A program made the translations under genes and the position numbers. From contig WUAI01000004.1 of assembly GCA_009827225.1 (NCBI GenBank), positions 62,001 through 126,000 of the forward strand: a stretch of 64,000 bases of DNA. Direction: 5' to 3'. Under the pieces are notes generated by a model, which ran no database searches, was not told where the DNA came from, and saw only the letters and a list, made by a program, of their open reading frames with translations. Source of the stretch: Flavobacteriaceae bacterium (GTDB lineage: Bacteria > Bacteroidota > Bacteroidia > Flavobacteriales > Flavobacteriaceae). How positions within the stretch are numbered: position 1 is the stretch's first letter; every line of letters begins with the position of its first letter. Positions 39,748 through 50,492 of this stretch are shown piece by piece.

Positions 39748-42700
39748 TTAGAAATATGCCCGTAGCTGAATATTTCCTGTGTGAATGGTATTGGCATTTT
39801 CGCTCTTCCTTCCGAAGTAAGAAAAATTGGCATCCAGATATTTGGTGATCTTCTTTTGAAACAGCAAACTCCATGTAAAATTAGTGCCGGGTTGGAGTCC
39901 TTCGAGCATGGTATAAGCCACCGGGGAGAAGGAACTTCCTTCAAAGGCATTATCGATGTAATTGAACTCACCCGAAATCGAAATTTTCTGGGTATTGTTA
40001 TAGGCAAAGGAGAACCCTACTCTTTGCTGGTCGAGTTTTTCCAGCGCTCCCAATTGATTCTCTTTGTTTAGAAATTCGTAAAAGACGTCGAAACGCGTTT
40101 GCCTATTTAACAAATACGAAAGTTTAGGATTGAATTGAGCGGTCTCTAAATTGAAATTTCTGTTCTCAAAGTTTTCCGAAAGACTCTCATTGGACCCGAT
40201 GGATGATTTTAAATTGACCAACCAGACTTCTTTAAACTTATGATTGAAATTGAGTTGGTGACTTTCCAGTTTATTTTCCTGCAATCCTAATGTGATTAAA
40301 TTACTTCCTGAACCTGAGATGTAAGTATAACTGGTCGTATATCTTTGCTTTCCCCGGTTGAAGAACAAGGCATTTCTAAAATTGAGGTTAAGGCCAAACT
40401 GGTCCTCACCACCATCTTTGAATGGATTGATATTGTCTATCTCATTCGACTTCGCCACTTTTCGATCGATTACAAACGATGTTTGGTTGTAAAATTTACT
40501 CAGCACTTTTTTGAACCCTTTGGCGTTGATCCACTGCTGTGGATTCAGGGTAAGCACCTGGCTAAATTTGTTGTTGCGAATTTTCACGAATACCTGGTTG
40601 GGCAATAATATTCGTACATATTCCGCTTCATCCTGAAACTGCGCCACTTCGAACTCATTCAACTCCTGAATTCCATTTTCATTGTAATCGATCCAGGTAT
40701 ACACTCCCTGCCCTTGATCTACCTGCACATAGGTAAATTCCTGTTGAGGTAATACTCCACTATTGGATTCGATCGCGGTATTTAATCGTACTCCTCCTTT
40801 CCATAAACTTTGTCCGTAAGTAATCCTCGCGTTCAGGGTTTGTTCATCCTCTTCCTCTCCATCGTCATCCTTTAAGACCCTGTAATTTGCAAATACAGCC
40901 AGTTGAGAGTTTTTGTTATTGAGGAGTCGCGATTTGAGAAAATAGTCGTGGGAAGTGTTCACCTTTTCCAACTGATTGGCCCTAACACTATCGTTGACCC
41001 GAAAGCGATATCCAACTTCACCAAATACTTTGGTACTGTCCCCAATTCCGGTAAATATCTCGTAAGCGGAAAATCGCTGACTAATGGGCGTTAGGCTGTC
41101 ATTGGCAATCACATTTACCCGATTATCTTCGTGATAATACTTAGCGCCCACCCATGCCTTTTTGAGCTGATAAATTCCGGTGGTATGTGATCTGCTGAAA
41201 TCGGATTTCAATACATCGCTTTCGCTATCAAGAATACTAGCCGAAGTATTAATATTTAATTTTCCAAGTTTGACTGCACCGTTAAGAACGTGGCGAACTC
41301 CCGAGAAGTTTTCAGAAAAATCCAGATTTTGAAATTCATATCGACCCCCTCCAATTTTCGGATGCGAAATTTCTGTTCCCGCGGTAACGAATCGTTGATC
41401 CCCTATAGGCATTTCCAAATTCCAGTCTCTGGTAAATTCGATATTATACAGTCGCTCAATGGTTCGAAAATCTTCGTGAAGAAAATCGATAGAACCCAAC
41501 GCATCTATTTTCAAAGTATCCTGTGAAGTAAATACATTTTGCCTTCCCGCAAAGCGCCCCGCAAATCCTTCATTATTATCGTCATCTAGATTGGAAAATG
41601 CGTTCAGGTCGTTGATACTACCAGTGAGTTCAAAATCCAAGCTTGTTTTATCAGAAGGATTATAGGAACCATACACTCCTCCCAGCTGAAGTTTTTCAGG
41701 AGCATTCAAGCGAATTACAGGTTCGTAATTACCTTGTGGCACTCCGTTTACGGGTGGCACGAACTCGAAAATCCTATTGATGGCACTGTCTGCGCTAATG
41801 ATATAATTTCCAATATTATCTCCTACCAGTGAAAACCGAACATTGAATAATTCGTCTTCGGGATCATTGGAGAACACAAAAATTTCAGTGCCTTCGAAAT
41901 CTTCTTTTTTGTACAAAATCTTGTTATCCGAAAAAGTATCTGGTATGGCCGAAGGGGCATTCATCAAATTCATATCGTCCCCTGCAGCTGAGAGTATCTG
42001 CACTTGTTCTTCTGTAAGGGTTTGTTGCAACGGCTGATTTTTAGCATCGTTTTCTGAATACACATAGGCTCCAATCTGAAGTTTGTCATTGCTGTAGTCT
42101 CCACCCCCATAGCCAATGAATCGGGTATAGTTACGGTCGGTGAACTGGTATTCGACGGTGATCCGCATATTGGCGGTTATGGGATAGGTTGGGTTGAACT
42201 TGATTTCCCCTGCGTTATAATCGATTACGTAGTCTTCATTTTCTCCTCTTTTCAGCAGTAATCCATTGACGTAAACCCTTTCACTTCCCGACACAATAAG
42301 GATAAACAATTCGCCATTGGGCCCGATAAGTTTATAAGGCCCCTGGTTGCCCTCCTGTCCCACAAATTGACTGCGTTGGAAAACACCTCGCACGAGGGCT
42401 CCTGAAGCAAAAGCGGTGGTTTTTGAACCGTCTTCATGATTGAAAGTGCCCCCCAGTGCAATTCCCTGTACCTTTTTAGTAAAACGACCAAAATAACTGC
42501 GTGTATTCATAAGGTCCACATCTCCGGCCCGAATTTTCCAGTTGTCACTGAATAGTTCAATAAAGATCTCATCAAATTCCTCAAGGCTCTGTGAGTACCC
42601 CCCTTCCTGAGTTGGGATATTCGCATCCTGGATGGAGGCGCGAATGGAAATCTTATCGCTTAATTTCCCTGTGATTTGTAGATCCAGTTCGCTATTCACC

Positions 42701-43164
42701 ACGGCATTTTGATTGTTTCCAATGGTTATCCCACGGGTAATGCTTCCGTTGGTATTTAGACCTTCAAAGGGAGAGGTTCGGTTTCCAAGATTACTTTTTT
42801 CGAGGGCATAAAGCTTTTCGAGTCCGCCGCTGTTTTGAACAATGATCTTTGGATCCAGTTGAAAGTATTCCCGTGTGAGATAATCAGGGAATCTGAGGTA
42901 CTTAATTACAACAGAGTCCTTTGAGGCCTTTAAACTTTCAGAAAAATAAAGGGTACTACGGGCGAAGTCTATTCGATATAAGGAGGAGTCGATTACATTC
43001 TTCCCCGCATCCATGATTTTGAAACGCGACGGATTGGTACTTACCGAGTCAAATCGGACGCTATCTTTGATCGCAATTTTCCGACTTTGAATTCCTGAAA
43101 TTGTATCCTGCCCATAGCCCGTAAACGCTACAAGAAGCAATAAAACATAGAGGTACAATTTCAT
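39748..43164 (-). CDS. Large putative outer-membrane beta-barrel protein, uncharacterised
   Basis: 1138 aa, signal peptide, many amphipathic beta segments, terminal aromatic residue (NIQLRAYF). Confidence 0.7.
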   Translation of the reverse strand: MKLYLYVLLLLVAFTGYGQDTISGIQSRKIAIKDSVRFDSVSTNPSRFKIMDAGKNVIDSSLYRIDFARSTLYFSESLKASKDSVVIKYLRFPDYLTREYFQLDPKIIVQNSGGLEKLYALEKSNLGNRTSPFEGLNTNGSITRGITIGNNQNAVVNSELDLQITGKLSDKISIRASIQDANIPTQEGGYSQSLEEFDEIFIELFSDNWKIRAGDVDLMNTRSYFGRFTKKVQGIALGGTFNHEDGSKTTAFASGALVRGVFQRSQFVGQEGNQGPYKLIGPNGELFILIVSGSERVYVNGLLLKRGENEDYVIDYNAGEIKFNPTYPITANMRITVEYQFTDRNYTRFIGYGGGDYSNDKLQIGAYVYSENDAKNQPLQQTLTEEQVQILSAAGDDMNLMNAPSAIPDTFSDNKILYKKEDFEGTEIFVFSNDPEDELFNVRFSLVGDNIGNYIISADSAINRIFEFVPPVNGVPQGNYEPVIRLNAPEKLQLGGVYGSYNPSDKTSLDFELTGSINDLNAFSNLDDDNNEGFAGRFAGRQNVFTSQDTLKIDALGSIDFLHEDFRTIERLYNIEFTRDWNLEMPIGDQRFVTAGTEISHPKIGGGRYEFQNLDFSENFSGVRHVLNGAVKLGKLNINTSASILDSESDVLKSDFSRSHTTGIYQLKKAWVGAKYYHEDNRVNVIANDSLTPISQRFSAYEIFTGIGDSTKVFGEVGYRFRVNDSVRANQLEKVNTSHDYFLKSRLLNNKNSQLAVFANYRVLKDDDGEEEDEQTLNARITYGQSLWKGGVRLNTAIESNSGVLPQQEFTYVQVDQGQGVYTWIDYNENGIQELNEFEVAQFQDEAEYVRILLPNQVFVKIRNNKFSQVLTLNPQQWINAKGFKKVLSKFYNQTSFVIDRKVAKSNEIDNINPFKDGGEDQFGLNLNFRNALFFNRGKQRYTTSYTYISGSGSNLITLGLQENKLESHQLNFNHKFKEVWLVNLKSSIGSNESLSENFENRNFNLETAQFNPKLSYLLNRQTRFDVFYEFLNKENQLGALEKLDQQRVGFSFAYNNTQKISISGEFNYIDNAFEGSSFSPVAYTMLEGLQPGTNFTWSLLFQKKITKYLDANFSYFGRKSENANTIHTGNIQLRAYF

Positions 43165-43288
43165 TAATACTACAACTTATCAAGGCGATTTTTATTTTGT
43201 TGACTTTTTTATGAAAACCTTTTGATTCTCGCCTTCTGTAAATATACATTGTTATTTATTTTAGCATTTCATCTCAAAACCGATATCG

Positions 43289-44053
43289 ATGCAAATAATC
43301 TCCTATAATGTGAATGGTATACGAGCCGCCATGCGAAAAGGTTTTACCGATTGGCTCAAGAGCGCGAATCCGGATGTAGTATGCCTTCAGGAAACCAAAG
43401 CCATGGAGGAACAGGTGGAGATCGACGAGATCGTTTCGGCAGGTTATCCCTATCATTATTGGTACAGCGCACAAAAGAAGGGGTACAGTGGTGTGGCTAT
43501 TTTCACCAAAAAAGAACCCAATCATATAGAGTACGGAACCGGAATTGATTATATGGATTCGGAGGGGCGGAACCTGCGTGTAGATTTTGACGAGGTGTCT
43601 GTGATGAGTTTATACTTGCCCAGTGGGACTAATATTGCTCGTTTGGAACACAAACTGCAGTACATGGCCGATTTCCAAAAGTACGTAGATACGCTCAGGA
43701 AGGAGTACCCGAACCTGGTAATTTGCGGTGATTATAACATCTGTCATGAAGCCATCGATATTCATGACCCGGTTCGTAACAAAAATGTATCCGGTTTCTT
43801 ACCGGTGGAGCGTGAATGGATCGGAAAATTTATCGATAGCGGATTTATAGATTCTTTCCGCCATTTGAATAAGGAACCTCATAATTATACCTGGTGGAGT
43901 TATCGCGCGAATGCCAGGGCCAACAATAAAGGTTGGAGGATCGATTATAATATGGTTTCGGAACCCTTACAAGAAAATATTAAGCGAGCCGTTATATTAC
44001 CGGAAGCCCATCATAGCGACCATTGTCCGCATTTGGTGGAACTAGAATTTTAA
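43289..44053 (+). CDS. xth: Exodeoxyribonuclease III
   Basis: ISYNVNGIRAAMRKGF, VCLQETKAM, VICGDYNICH, YTWWSYRANARANNKGWRIDY, HHSDHCPH. Confidence 0.95.
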   Translation: MQIISYNVNGIRAAMRKGFTDWLKSANPDVVCLQETKAMEEQVEIDEIVSAGYPYHYWYSAQKKGYSGVAIFTKKEPNHIEYGTGIDYMDSEGRNLRVDFDEVSVMSLYLPSGTNIARLEHKLQYMADFQKYVDTLRKEYPNLVICGDYNICHEAIDIHDPVRNKNVSGFLPVEREWIGKFIDSGFIDSFRHLNKEPHNYTWWSYRANARANNKGWRIDYNMVSEPLQENIKRAVILPEAHHSDHCPHLVELEF

Positions 44054-44074
44054 ACCCAGCCAAATCTTAGTATC

Positions 44075-45028
44075 ATGATCAAATTGTTTATCTACGGAAT
44101 AGCGACTACATTTTTATTGAGTTCATGCGTCTCTTCAAAACTGTACGAGGATTTGAAGGCAGAACGGGATGCTTTAAAGATGGAGAATGAAAACCTATTA
44201 AACGAGCTGGACGGTTCGGCTACGGGAGGGGAGCAGTATAAAGTGGAGAATTTGCAGAAAGAGATCGACAAACTTACTGCGGAAAAGACCCAACTGGCGA
44301 TGGAACTCGATGCCAGTAAGAGCAAATATGATCGTTTAAAAGATTCTTATGATGCCCTGGAAGCAAACAGTTCAACCTCTCTAACCGAAAATTTGGAACG
44401 CAACCGGAAATTATTGGAAGAACTGGAAGCCAAGGAAAAAGAATTGCTGGCGGAGGAGGCCCGACTTTCCTATATCCAAAAGCAACTATTGGATCGCTCA
44501 AATCGGGTGGAAGAACTAGAGGCAATAATTGCGGCCAAAGACCAGAAAATGAGAGCGCTGAAAGATGCTATCTCTGCTGCTCTTACCAATTTTGAGGGGA
44601 ATGGCCTCACCGTTGAACAAAGGGATGGAAAAGTGTATGTGTCCATGGAAAACAAACTTCTTTTCGATAGTGGAAGCTGGGCAGTAAATTCCCGCGGACA
44701 AGAAGCTGTGGTAGCTCTGGGTCAGGTTTTAGCTGAAAACACAGAAATTGCAGTGTTAATAGAAGGCCATACAGATAATGTTCCTTACGGAGGTAGTGGT
44801 AATATAAAAGACAACTGGGACTTATCCACCAAACGTGCAACGGCTATTGTCAATATCCTGATTCAGAATCCGCGCATCCCTAAAAGCAATCTCACTGCGG
44901 CCGGGAGAGGAGAATATGCCCCCCTGGTGTCCAATTCAACCACCGAGGGAAAAGCAAAGAATCGAAGAATAGAGGTGATTCTCACTCCGAAGTTGGATGA
45001 AATAAGCAAATTGTTGAACGAAATGTAA
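44075..45028 (+). CDS. OmpA-family lipoprotein
   Basis: Lipobox LLSSC, coiled coil, C-term OmpA domain VLIEGHTDNVPYGG...DLSTKRATAIVNIL...AAGRGEYAP...NRRIEVIL. Confidence 0.93.
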   Translation: MIKLFIYGIATTFLLSSCVSSKLYEDLKAERDALKMENENLLNELDGSATGGEQYKVENLQKEIDKLTAEKTQLAMELDASKSKYDRLKDSYDALEANSSTSLTENLERNRKLLEELEAKEKELLAEEARLSYIQKQLLDRSNRVEELEAIIAAKDQKMRALKDAISAALTNFEGNGLTVEQRDGKVYVSMENKLLFDSGSWAVNSRGQEAVVALGQVLAENTEIAVLIEGHTDNVPYGGSGNIKDNWDLSTKRATAIVNILIQNPRIPKSNLTAAGRGEYAPLVSNSTTEGKAKNRRIEVILTPKLDEISKLLNEM

Positions 45029-45051
45029 AAAGACCAAGACTTCAAAAAACT

Positions 45052-46092
45052 ATGAAATACACCAACCTCCCGAATACCTCTTTACAAGTGAGTAAGATCT
45101 GCCTGGGTACTATGACCTATGGCAGGCAAAATTCAGAAGCGGAAGCCCACGAACAATTGAGTTATGCTTTGGATAATGGGGTGAATTTTATCGATACGGC
45201 GGAAATGTACGCTGTGCCATTCACGATGAAAACCCAGGGTCTTACAGAGCAATATATAGGGACCTGGCTAGAGAAAACAGGTAAACGGGATGAGGTGGTT
45301 TTGGCGTCTAAGATCACAGGTCCCGGCAGGGGTATTTTTAAAGATATTAGGAAGCACCTTGATTTTAGTCAGGAATCGTTAGATGACGCTTTGCATAAAA
45401 GTCTGAAACGCCTCAAAACGGACTACCTTGATCTCTACCAACTTCATTGGCCAGAACGAGCCGTTAATGTTTTTGGTGTTCGGGATTACAAACATGCGCC
45501 CAATGCAGAATGGGAAGATAACATTGCCGAAATTCTCGATCGACTGGAAGGATATGTAAAACAAGGAAAGATTCGATATATCGGATTAAGCAATGAAACT
45601 CCTTTTGGTGTGATGCGTTATATGGAAGAACATCGTAAAGGCAAAATGAAAATGGTATCGGTTCAGAATGCTTACAGCATGTTGCAGCGTCGCGATGAAG
45701 TGGGACTTACCGAAGTGTTGCAAATGGAAAATGTGGGCTACCTGGCGTATTCTCCTTTGGCATTTGGGGTGTTATCCGGCAAGTACCTGGATGGCAAAAA
45801 ACCAGAAGGCGCCCGTGTCACATTGTTTCCGAATTATTCACGTTATAGCAGTGAAAGTTCATTACGGGCTACGGCGGCGTATGCCAATATTGCCAAAAAT
45901 TATGGGTTGACTCTAACGCAATTGGCGTTAGCTTTCGTAAATCAGCGACCTTTTGTCACTTCCAACATCATAGGCGCGACCACGATCGAGCAATTGTCGG
46001 AGAATATCAAAAGTGTTGACATTGAACTTTCAGAAGAAATTTTAAGGGATATTGAGAAAGTACATGTGGCGATGCCGAATCCGGCTCCTTAG
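45052..46092 (+). CDS. Aldo/keto reductase (Tas-like)
   Basis: ICLGTMTYG, NFIDTAEMYAVP, LKRLKTDYLDLYQLHWPER, GATTIEQLSENI. Confidence 0.93.
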   Translation: MKYTNLPNTSLQVSKICLGTMTYGRQNSEAEAHEQLSYALDNGVNFIDTAEMYAVPFTMKTQGLTEQYIGTWLEKTGKRDEVVLASKITGPGRGIFKDIRKHLDFSQESLDDALHKSLKRLKTDYLDLYQLHWPERAVNVFGVRDYKHAPNAEWEDNIAEILDRLEGYVKQGKIRYIGLSNETPFGVMRYMEEHRKGKMKMVSVQNAYSMLQRRDEVGLTEVLQMENVGYLAYSPLAFGVLSGKYLDGKKPEGARVTLFPNYSRYSSESSLRATAAYANIAKNYGLTLTQLALAFVNQRPFVTSNIIGATTIEQLSENIKSVDIELSEEILRDIEKVHVAMPNPAP

Positions 46093-47450
46093 CCAAAAAG
46101 GTGTTTTACCACATCCTGAACCTTTCCAACTTTAATGACTTCAATACCGAAGTCCTCTTTGGAAAGTTTGCAGTATTTTGAGATTACGATGCTTTGGAAA
46201 CCCAGTTTTTCCGCTTCTGAAATTCTCTGTTCTATTTTTGTCACAGGGCGAACTTCACCGGCAAGGCCAATTTCCGCAGCCAGGCATAATCCTTTATCCA
46301 CCGGAATATCAACATTGGAAGATAGAACAGCAGCAATCACCGCCAGGTCGATAGCAGGATCGTCCACAGAAATACCTCCCGTGATATTCAAGAATACGTC
46401 TTTTGCGGCCAGTTTAAATCCGGCACGTTTTTCGAGCACTGCCAGGATCATGTTTAGTCTTTTTGCGTTGTAGCCTGTGGCAGAGCGCTGTGGTGTACCA
46501 TATACCGCTGAACTTACCAACGCCTGAATTTCTATCATAAGTGGGCGAATTCCTTCCAGCGTAGCCGCAATAGCAGTGCCGCTAAGACGTTCTTCATTCT
46601 TAGAAAGCAATACTTCGGAGGGATTCATCACTTCTCTTAGACCGTTGCCTTGCATTTCATAGATGCCCAGTTCGTTGGTGCTGCCGAATCTGTTTTTGTG
46701 GGCACGCAAAATCCGGTATACATGGTTCCGATCTCCTTCAAATTGTAATACCGTGTCTACCATATGTTCCAGGATCTTTGGCCCTGCGATATTTCCGTCT
46801 TTGGTAATATGTCCTATAAGGATGACCGGGGTTGCGGTTTCCTTGGCGAATTTGATCAGTTCCGTGGCACATTCCCTGATTTGAGAAATACTTCCGGCAC
46901 TACTCTCAATATAATCTGTGTGAAGTGTTTGAATGGAATCAATTACTACGATATCCGGATCGATCTCCTGGATGTTTCGAAAGATATTTTGGGTCTTTGT
47001 TTCTGTGAGGATAAAACATCGATCCGAGTCTGGACGAATCCTTTCGGCCCTCATTTTGATCTGTTGCGCACTTTCCTCACCAGAAACATACAGTGTTTTG
47101 TAGGGTAAACTCAAGGCGACCTGTAGCATCAGGGTACTTTTTCCAATACCCGGTTCACCCCCCAGTAAAGTGAGAGATCCGGGGACTAATCCGCCTCCCA
47201 GAACCCTATTTAGCTCCAAATTCTTTGTATCAAGTCGTACTTCTTTCTCCTGGGTTATTTCTGAAATTTTTAGAGGTTTAGAAGCACGATGAGAAGAGGT
47301 GGGTCCCGACTTCCACGTCGATTTTTCTGCTTTTTGTATGATTTCTTCAGCAATCGTGTTCCATTCCTTACAAGAGGTACACTGGCCCTGCCATTTGGAA
47401 TACTGAGCGCCGCAATTCTGACAAAAAAAGGTGGTTTTTACTTTGGCCAT
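46089..47450 (-). CDS. radA: DNA repair protein RadA
   Basis: Zinc finger [44 protein letters not shown]. Confidence 0.96.
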   Translation of the reverse strand: MAKVKTTFFCQNCGAQYSKWQGQCTSCKEWNTIAEEIIQKAEKSTWKSGPTSSHRASKPLKISEITQEKEVRLDTKNLELNRVLGGGLVPGSLTLLGGEPGIGKSTLMLQVALSLPYKTLYVSGEESAQQIKMRAERIRPDSDRCFILTETKTQNIFRNIQEIDPDIVVIDSIQTLHTDYIESSAGSISQIRECATELIKFAKETATPVILIGHITKDGNIAGPKILEHMVDTVLQFEGDRNHVYRILRAHKNRFGSTNELGIYEMQGNGLREVMNPSEVLLSKNEERLSGTAIAATLEGIRPLMIEIQALVSSAVYGTPQRSATGYNAKRLNMILAVLEKRAGFKLAAKDVFLNITGGISVDDPAIDLAVIAAVLSSNVDIPVDKGLCLAAEIGLAGEVRPVTKIEQRISEAEKLGFQSIVISKYCKLSKEDFGIEVIKVGKVQDVVKHLFG

Positions 47451-47483
47451 TGTCTTTCAGCTAAAATAGATATATTTACTATC

Positions 47484-50400
47484 GTGGTAAAAAAAATTGT
47501 CCCGATCTTTTTTTATTTCTGCGCCGCCATTGTCTCGGCACAATCCCAATTCGCATATCACGAAGTATTTAGTAAAAGGGAAGGTCTGGAGTTGGATAAT
47601 ATTCAAGCCATGGCCTTCGACAGTGATGGCTTCCTCTGGCTGGGAGGTACTAATCTCGACAATCGCAAGATCATATTCAGTGAGAAAAAGATAGCGCTAC
47701 AGCGATTCAACGGTAAAAGCTTTCATTCCATCACCTTGCCGGAAGAGGCCGGGGATGCGATAAGTGTGGATGATATCTACAAGCGAAGTGATGGTAAGTT
47801 TTATGTTTCAGGAAAGAACGATTCACGGTTTATGTTCGAATTCGATCCATTTACGGCAGAATTCAGAAAAATAGATCTTCCCAATTCAGACGCTACCCAT
47901 TTCTCCGCATCTCGGATTTTTAGGTACGAGGATACCGATTTTATCCTCTTGCAGAACGATCGAACGATTAGTTTATATCAAATAGAGAAAAACTCTTCGT
48001 TCAAACGGATCTTTAGTTTCACATCGAGTGAGAATAAGTTCCTCCTGGATCAATCCACGGTATTTATTCCCTTTGAAGATTACTGTATAATTGGGGATGA
48101 TAATTTCCCCATAACCATATTGGATTGGTATGGGAACGTCCTAAAAAAGTTCCATGAAGAAACGTTCAAACGGAATCGTGATATAGAATTGAGAAAAGTT
48201 TGGATTGATAAGTATTTCGTTCATAATAATTCGTTGTATTGCTATATGGACGATAATCCTGAACTCTACTATTTCAATACTACGGTTATGGATTTTGAAT
48301 CAAGTCCTGTTGAGGATATGGCGGTAAATACTGATATATTTCAAACTGCGAACGACTCTATGGGGAATCATATAATTTGCACCATTGATGACGGATTTAT
48401 CAAGTTGGGTAATCATTCGGAAAGTGGAATCGACTTTCGTTCGCGTCTGTCCGGTTTTGATGAAGTGGAAGCCTTTCAGGTTCAATCCAGAGATTTTAGG
48501 AAGGACATTTGGATTGGAACCAGTGGAGGAGAATTGCACTATGTTAGATTTCCTTCCAACTTGATCAAGACCTATTTTCCCAATGAGGCCATGAGATTTC
48601 TCACCCAGCTGGATAGTGTTAATTATTTGGCAGCCACAGATCATAACGGTTGGTTTACGTTCAACCGTCACACCAATGAATCTCAACTTGTCTCACTAAA
48701 GGAAGGTAGTAAAGAGTTCTCTCCGCTGTACAGTTTTAATCTTGTGCAAAGGGGAGATACTATTTACAGTCATACAGGAGGGGATATCATCGAAGTTAAT
48801 TTGACGGAACGTAAAGTCAAGTCCTATAAGCATTATCCGGCATTGTGTTTAAAGGAAGCATCGGATTCGACTTTGATTTACGGAACGAATGGGTACTACT
48901 TGATGGAATTCAATACCCGCACCAAAGTAAATCGTCCATTGATAAATACAGATACCCTGGCGGTTTATGATGTGGAGATCGATCAAAATGCGGGATTGGT
49001 GATTGGTGCAACAGATAAAGGCATGCTTCGTTATGATTTGAAATCCGAAGAAGCTCGAATGTACACTGTGTCGGATGGTTTGGAAGATCAATTTATGCTT
49101 ATGGCGGATTATCAGGAGGATCATGGATACCTTTTGGGCACCCGCTCCGGATTGATATATACCTATGATCCAAAGAGCGATACCCTTACCAAAGTTTATG
49201 AGGATGATTTAAAGGCTGGAATTGCCACTATATTATTCGAGGACTCCACATGGTGGATCAATACGTTCAATGGTGTGGTTGCGTTTAATCCCGATGACCA
49301 AACAAAATATCGATTTTCCGATAACGACGGTCTAAGCAACAATGAAGCAAACCGACATAGTGCCTTGAAAACAGAGGACGGGCTATGGGTTGGGACCATA
49401 AATGGTCTTAATTTTTTCAGGCCGGAAGAGTTGAAACCTACTTCTTTGCAATCAGATTTAGTGTTGCTGAGAGTTAAAAGGTTTAATTCCAATGAAGGGA
49501 GGGTGGTTGAAAATATGAACCGACAAGTCATAGAGCAATCCAAAGAGATTATCCTTCCCGCCGAATATAAAGAACTGGAAATAGATTTTGCCCTTACTGC
49601 AAATATGGAAGGTCGTGAAAACTCCTTTAGCTATCGGATGGATGATTCAGAATGGATTGATCTAAAGGATGAACAATCCATACGATTTCCAATTTTATCT
49701 GCCGGGAAATATGAGCTCGAAATAGAAGCGCGGGACTTTTCCGGGAACAGGATTGGACAACCTTTGCTATTCAATATCAACTCAAAAGAATTCTTTTACA
49801 ACACCTGGTGGTTTTACACCTTGACTTTCCTTTTACTGAGTTCCATGCTTTTTTATTTCTATATGCAAGCCCTCGAGAAAAGGAAAATGCAGGAGCAGTT
49901 TACCGAAGATTTACTGAATTCTCGTGAAAAGGAACGTACGCGAATCGCAAAAGATCTTCATGATAGTGTGGGTCAGCAGCTTACTCTTATCAAAAAGAAA
50001 GCCCAACAGCAGGACGTCAATGATATTTCAGAATTAACCCATAAAACATTGGAAGAGGTCCGAGGAATTTCCAGGGGGCTATATCCTTCGGTGTTAAATC
50101 AATTAGGACTTTCAGAAAGTATAGAACAGCTATTGCTGGAGCTTGATGAACAAACGGATATATTCTTTACTTCGGAAATTGATAATATCGACGGCTATTT
50201 AAAAGATAATGCCGCTCTTAACTTCTATAGATTTGTGCAGGAGTGTATGTCGAATGTCCTGAAGCATTCAGAAGCTACTTCGGTTTCGGTGAATATAAAG
50301 AAGATAAAAAATAACCTCATCACCGAAATCAAAGATAACGGTAAAGGTTTCCATGTGGATGAAGCAGCCAGGAATCGAAGCCTGGGTCTTACCACTTTAT

Positions 50401-50492
50401 CGGAACGTATTCGTATTTTAGGAGGACAAATGGATATTCAAAGTAAATTGGGTAAAGGGACTACTATAAACGCACAAATTCCGGTATCATGA
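47484..50492 (+). CDS. Sensor histidine kinase with Reg_prop-type propeller and HisKA_3/HATPase output
   Basis: Supplied ORF (47289) trimmed to in-frame GTG giving VVKKIVPIFFYFCAAIVSAQ signal peptide; EDGLWVGTINGLNFFRPEEL; TM; EKERTRIAKDLHDSVGQQLTLIKKK; DNGKGFHVDEAARNRSLGLTTLSERI. Confidence 0.85.
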   Translation: MVKKIVPIFFYFCAAIVSAQSQFAYHEVFSKREGLELDNIQAMAFDSDGFLWLGGTNLDNRKIIFSEKKIALQRFNGKSFHSITLPEEAGDAISVDDIYKRSDGKFYVSGKNDSRFMFEFDPFTAEFRKIDLPNSDATHFSASRIFRYEDTDFILLQNDRTISLYQIEKNSSFKRIFSFTSSENKFLLDQSTVFIPFEDYCIIGDDNFPITILDWYGNVLKKFHEETFKRNRDIELRKVWIDKYFVHNNSLYCYMDDNPELYYFNTTVMDFESSPVEDMAVNTDIFQTANDSMGNHIICTIDDGFIKLGNHSESGIDFRSRLSGFDEVEAFQVQSRDFRKDIWIGTSGGELHYVRFPSNLIKTYFPNEAMRFLTQLDSVNYLAATDHNGWFTFNRHTNESQLVSLKEGSKEFSPLYSFNLVQRGDTIYSHTGGDIIEVNLTERKVKSYKHYPALCLKEASDSTLIYGTNGYYLMEFNTRTKVNRPLINTDTLAVYDVEIDQNAGLVIGATDKGMLRYDLKSEEARMYTVSDGLEDQFMLMADYQEDHGYLLGTRSGLIYTYDPKSDTLTKVYEDDLKAGIATILFEDSTWWINTFNGVVAFNPDDQTKYRFSDNDGLSNNEANRHSALKTEDGLWVGTINGLNFFRPEELKPTSLQSDLVLLRVKRFNSNEGRVVENMNRQVIEQSKEIILPAEYKELEIDFALTANMEGRENSFSYRMDDSEWIDLKDEQSIRFPILSAGKYELEIEARDFSGNRIGQPLLFNINSKEFFYNTWWFYTLTFLLLSSMLFYFYMQALEKRKMQEQFTEDLLNSREKERTRIAKDLHDSVGQQLTLIKKKAQQQDVNDISELTHKTLEEVRGISRGLYPSVLNQLGLSESIEQLLLELDEQTDIFFTSEIDNIDGYLKDNAALNFYRFVQECMSNVLKHSEATSVSVNIKKIKNNLITEIKDNGKGFHVDEAARNRSLGLTTLSERIRILGGQMDIQSKLGKGTTINAQIPVS

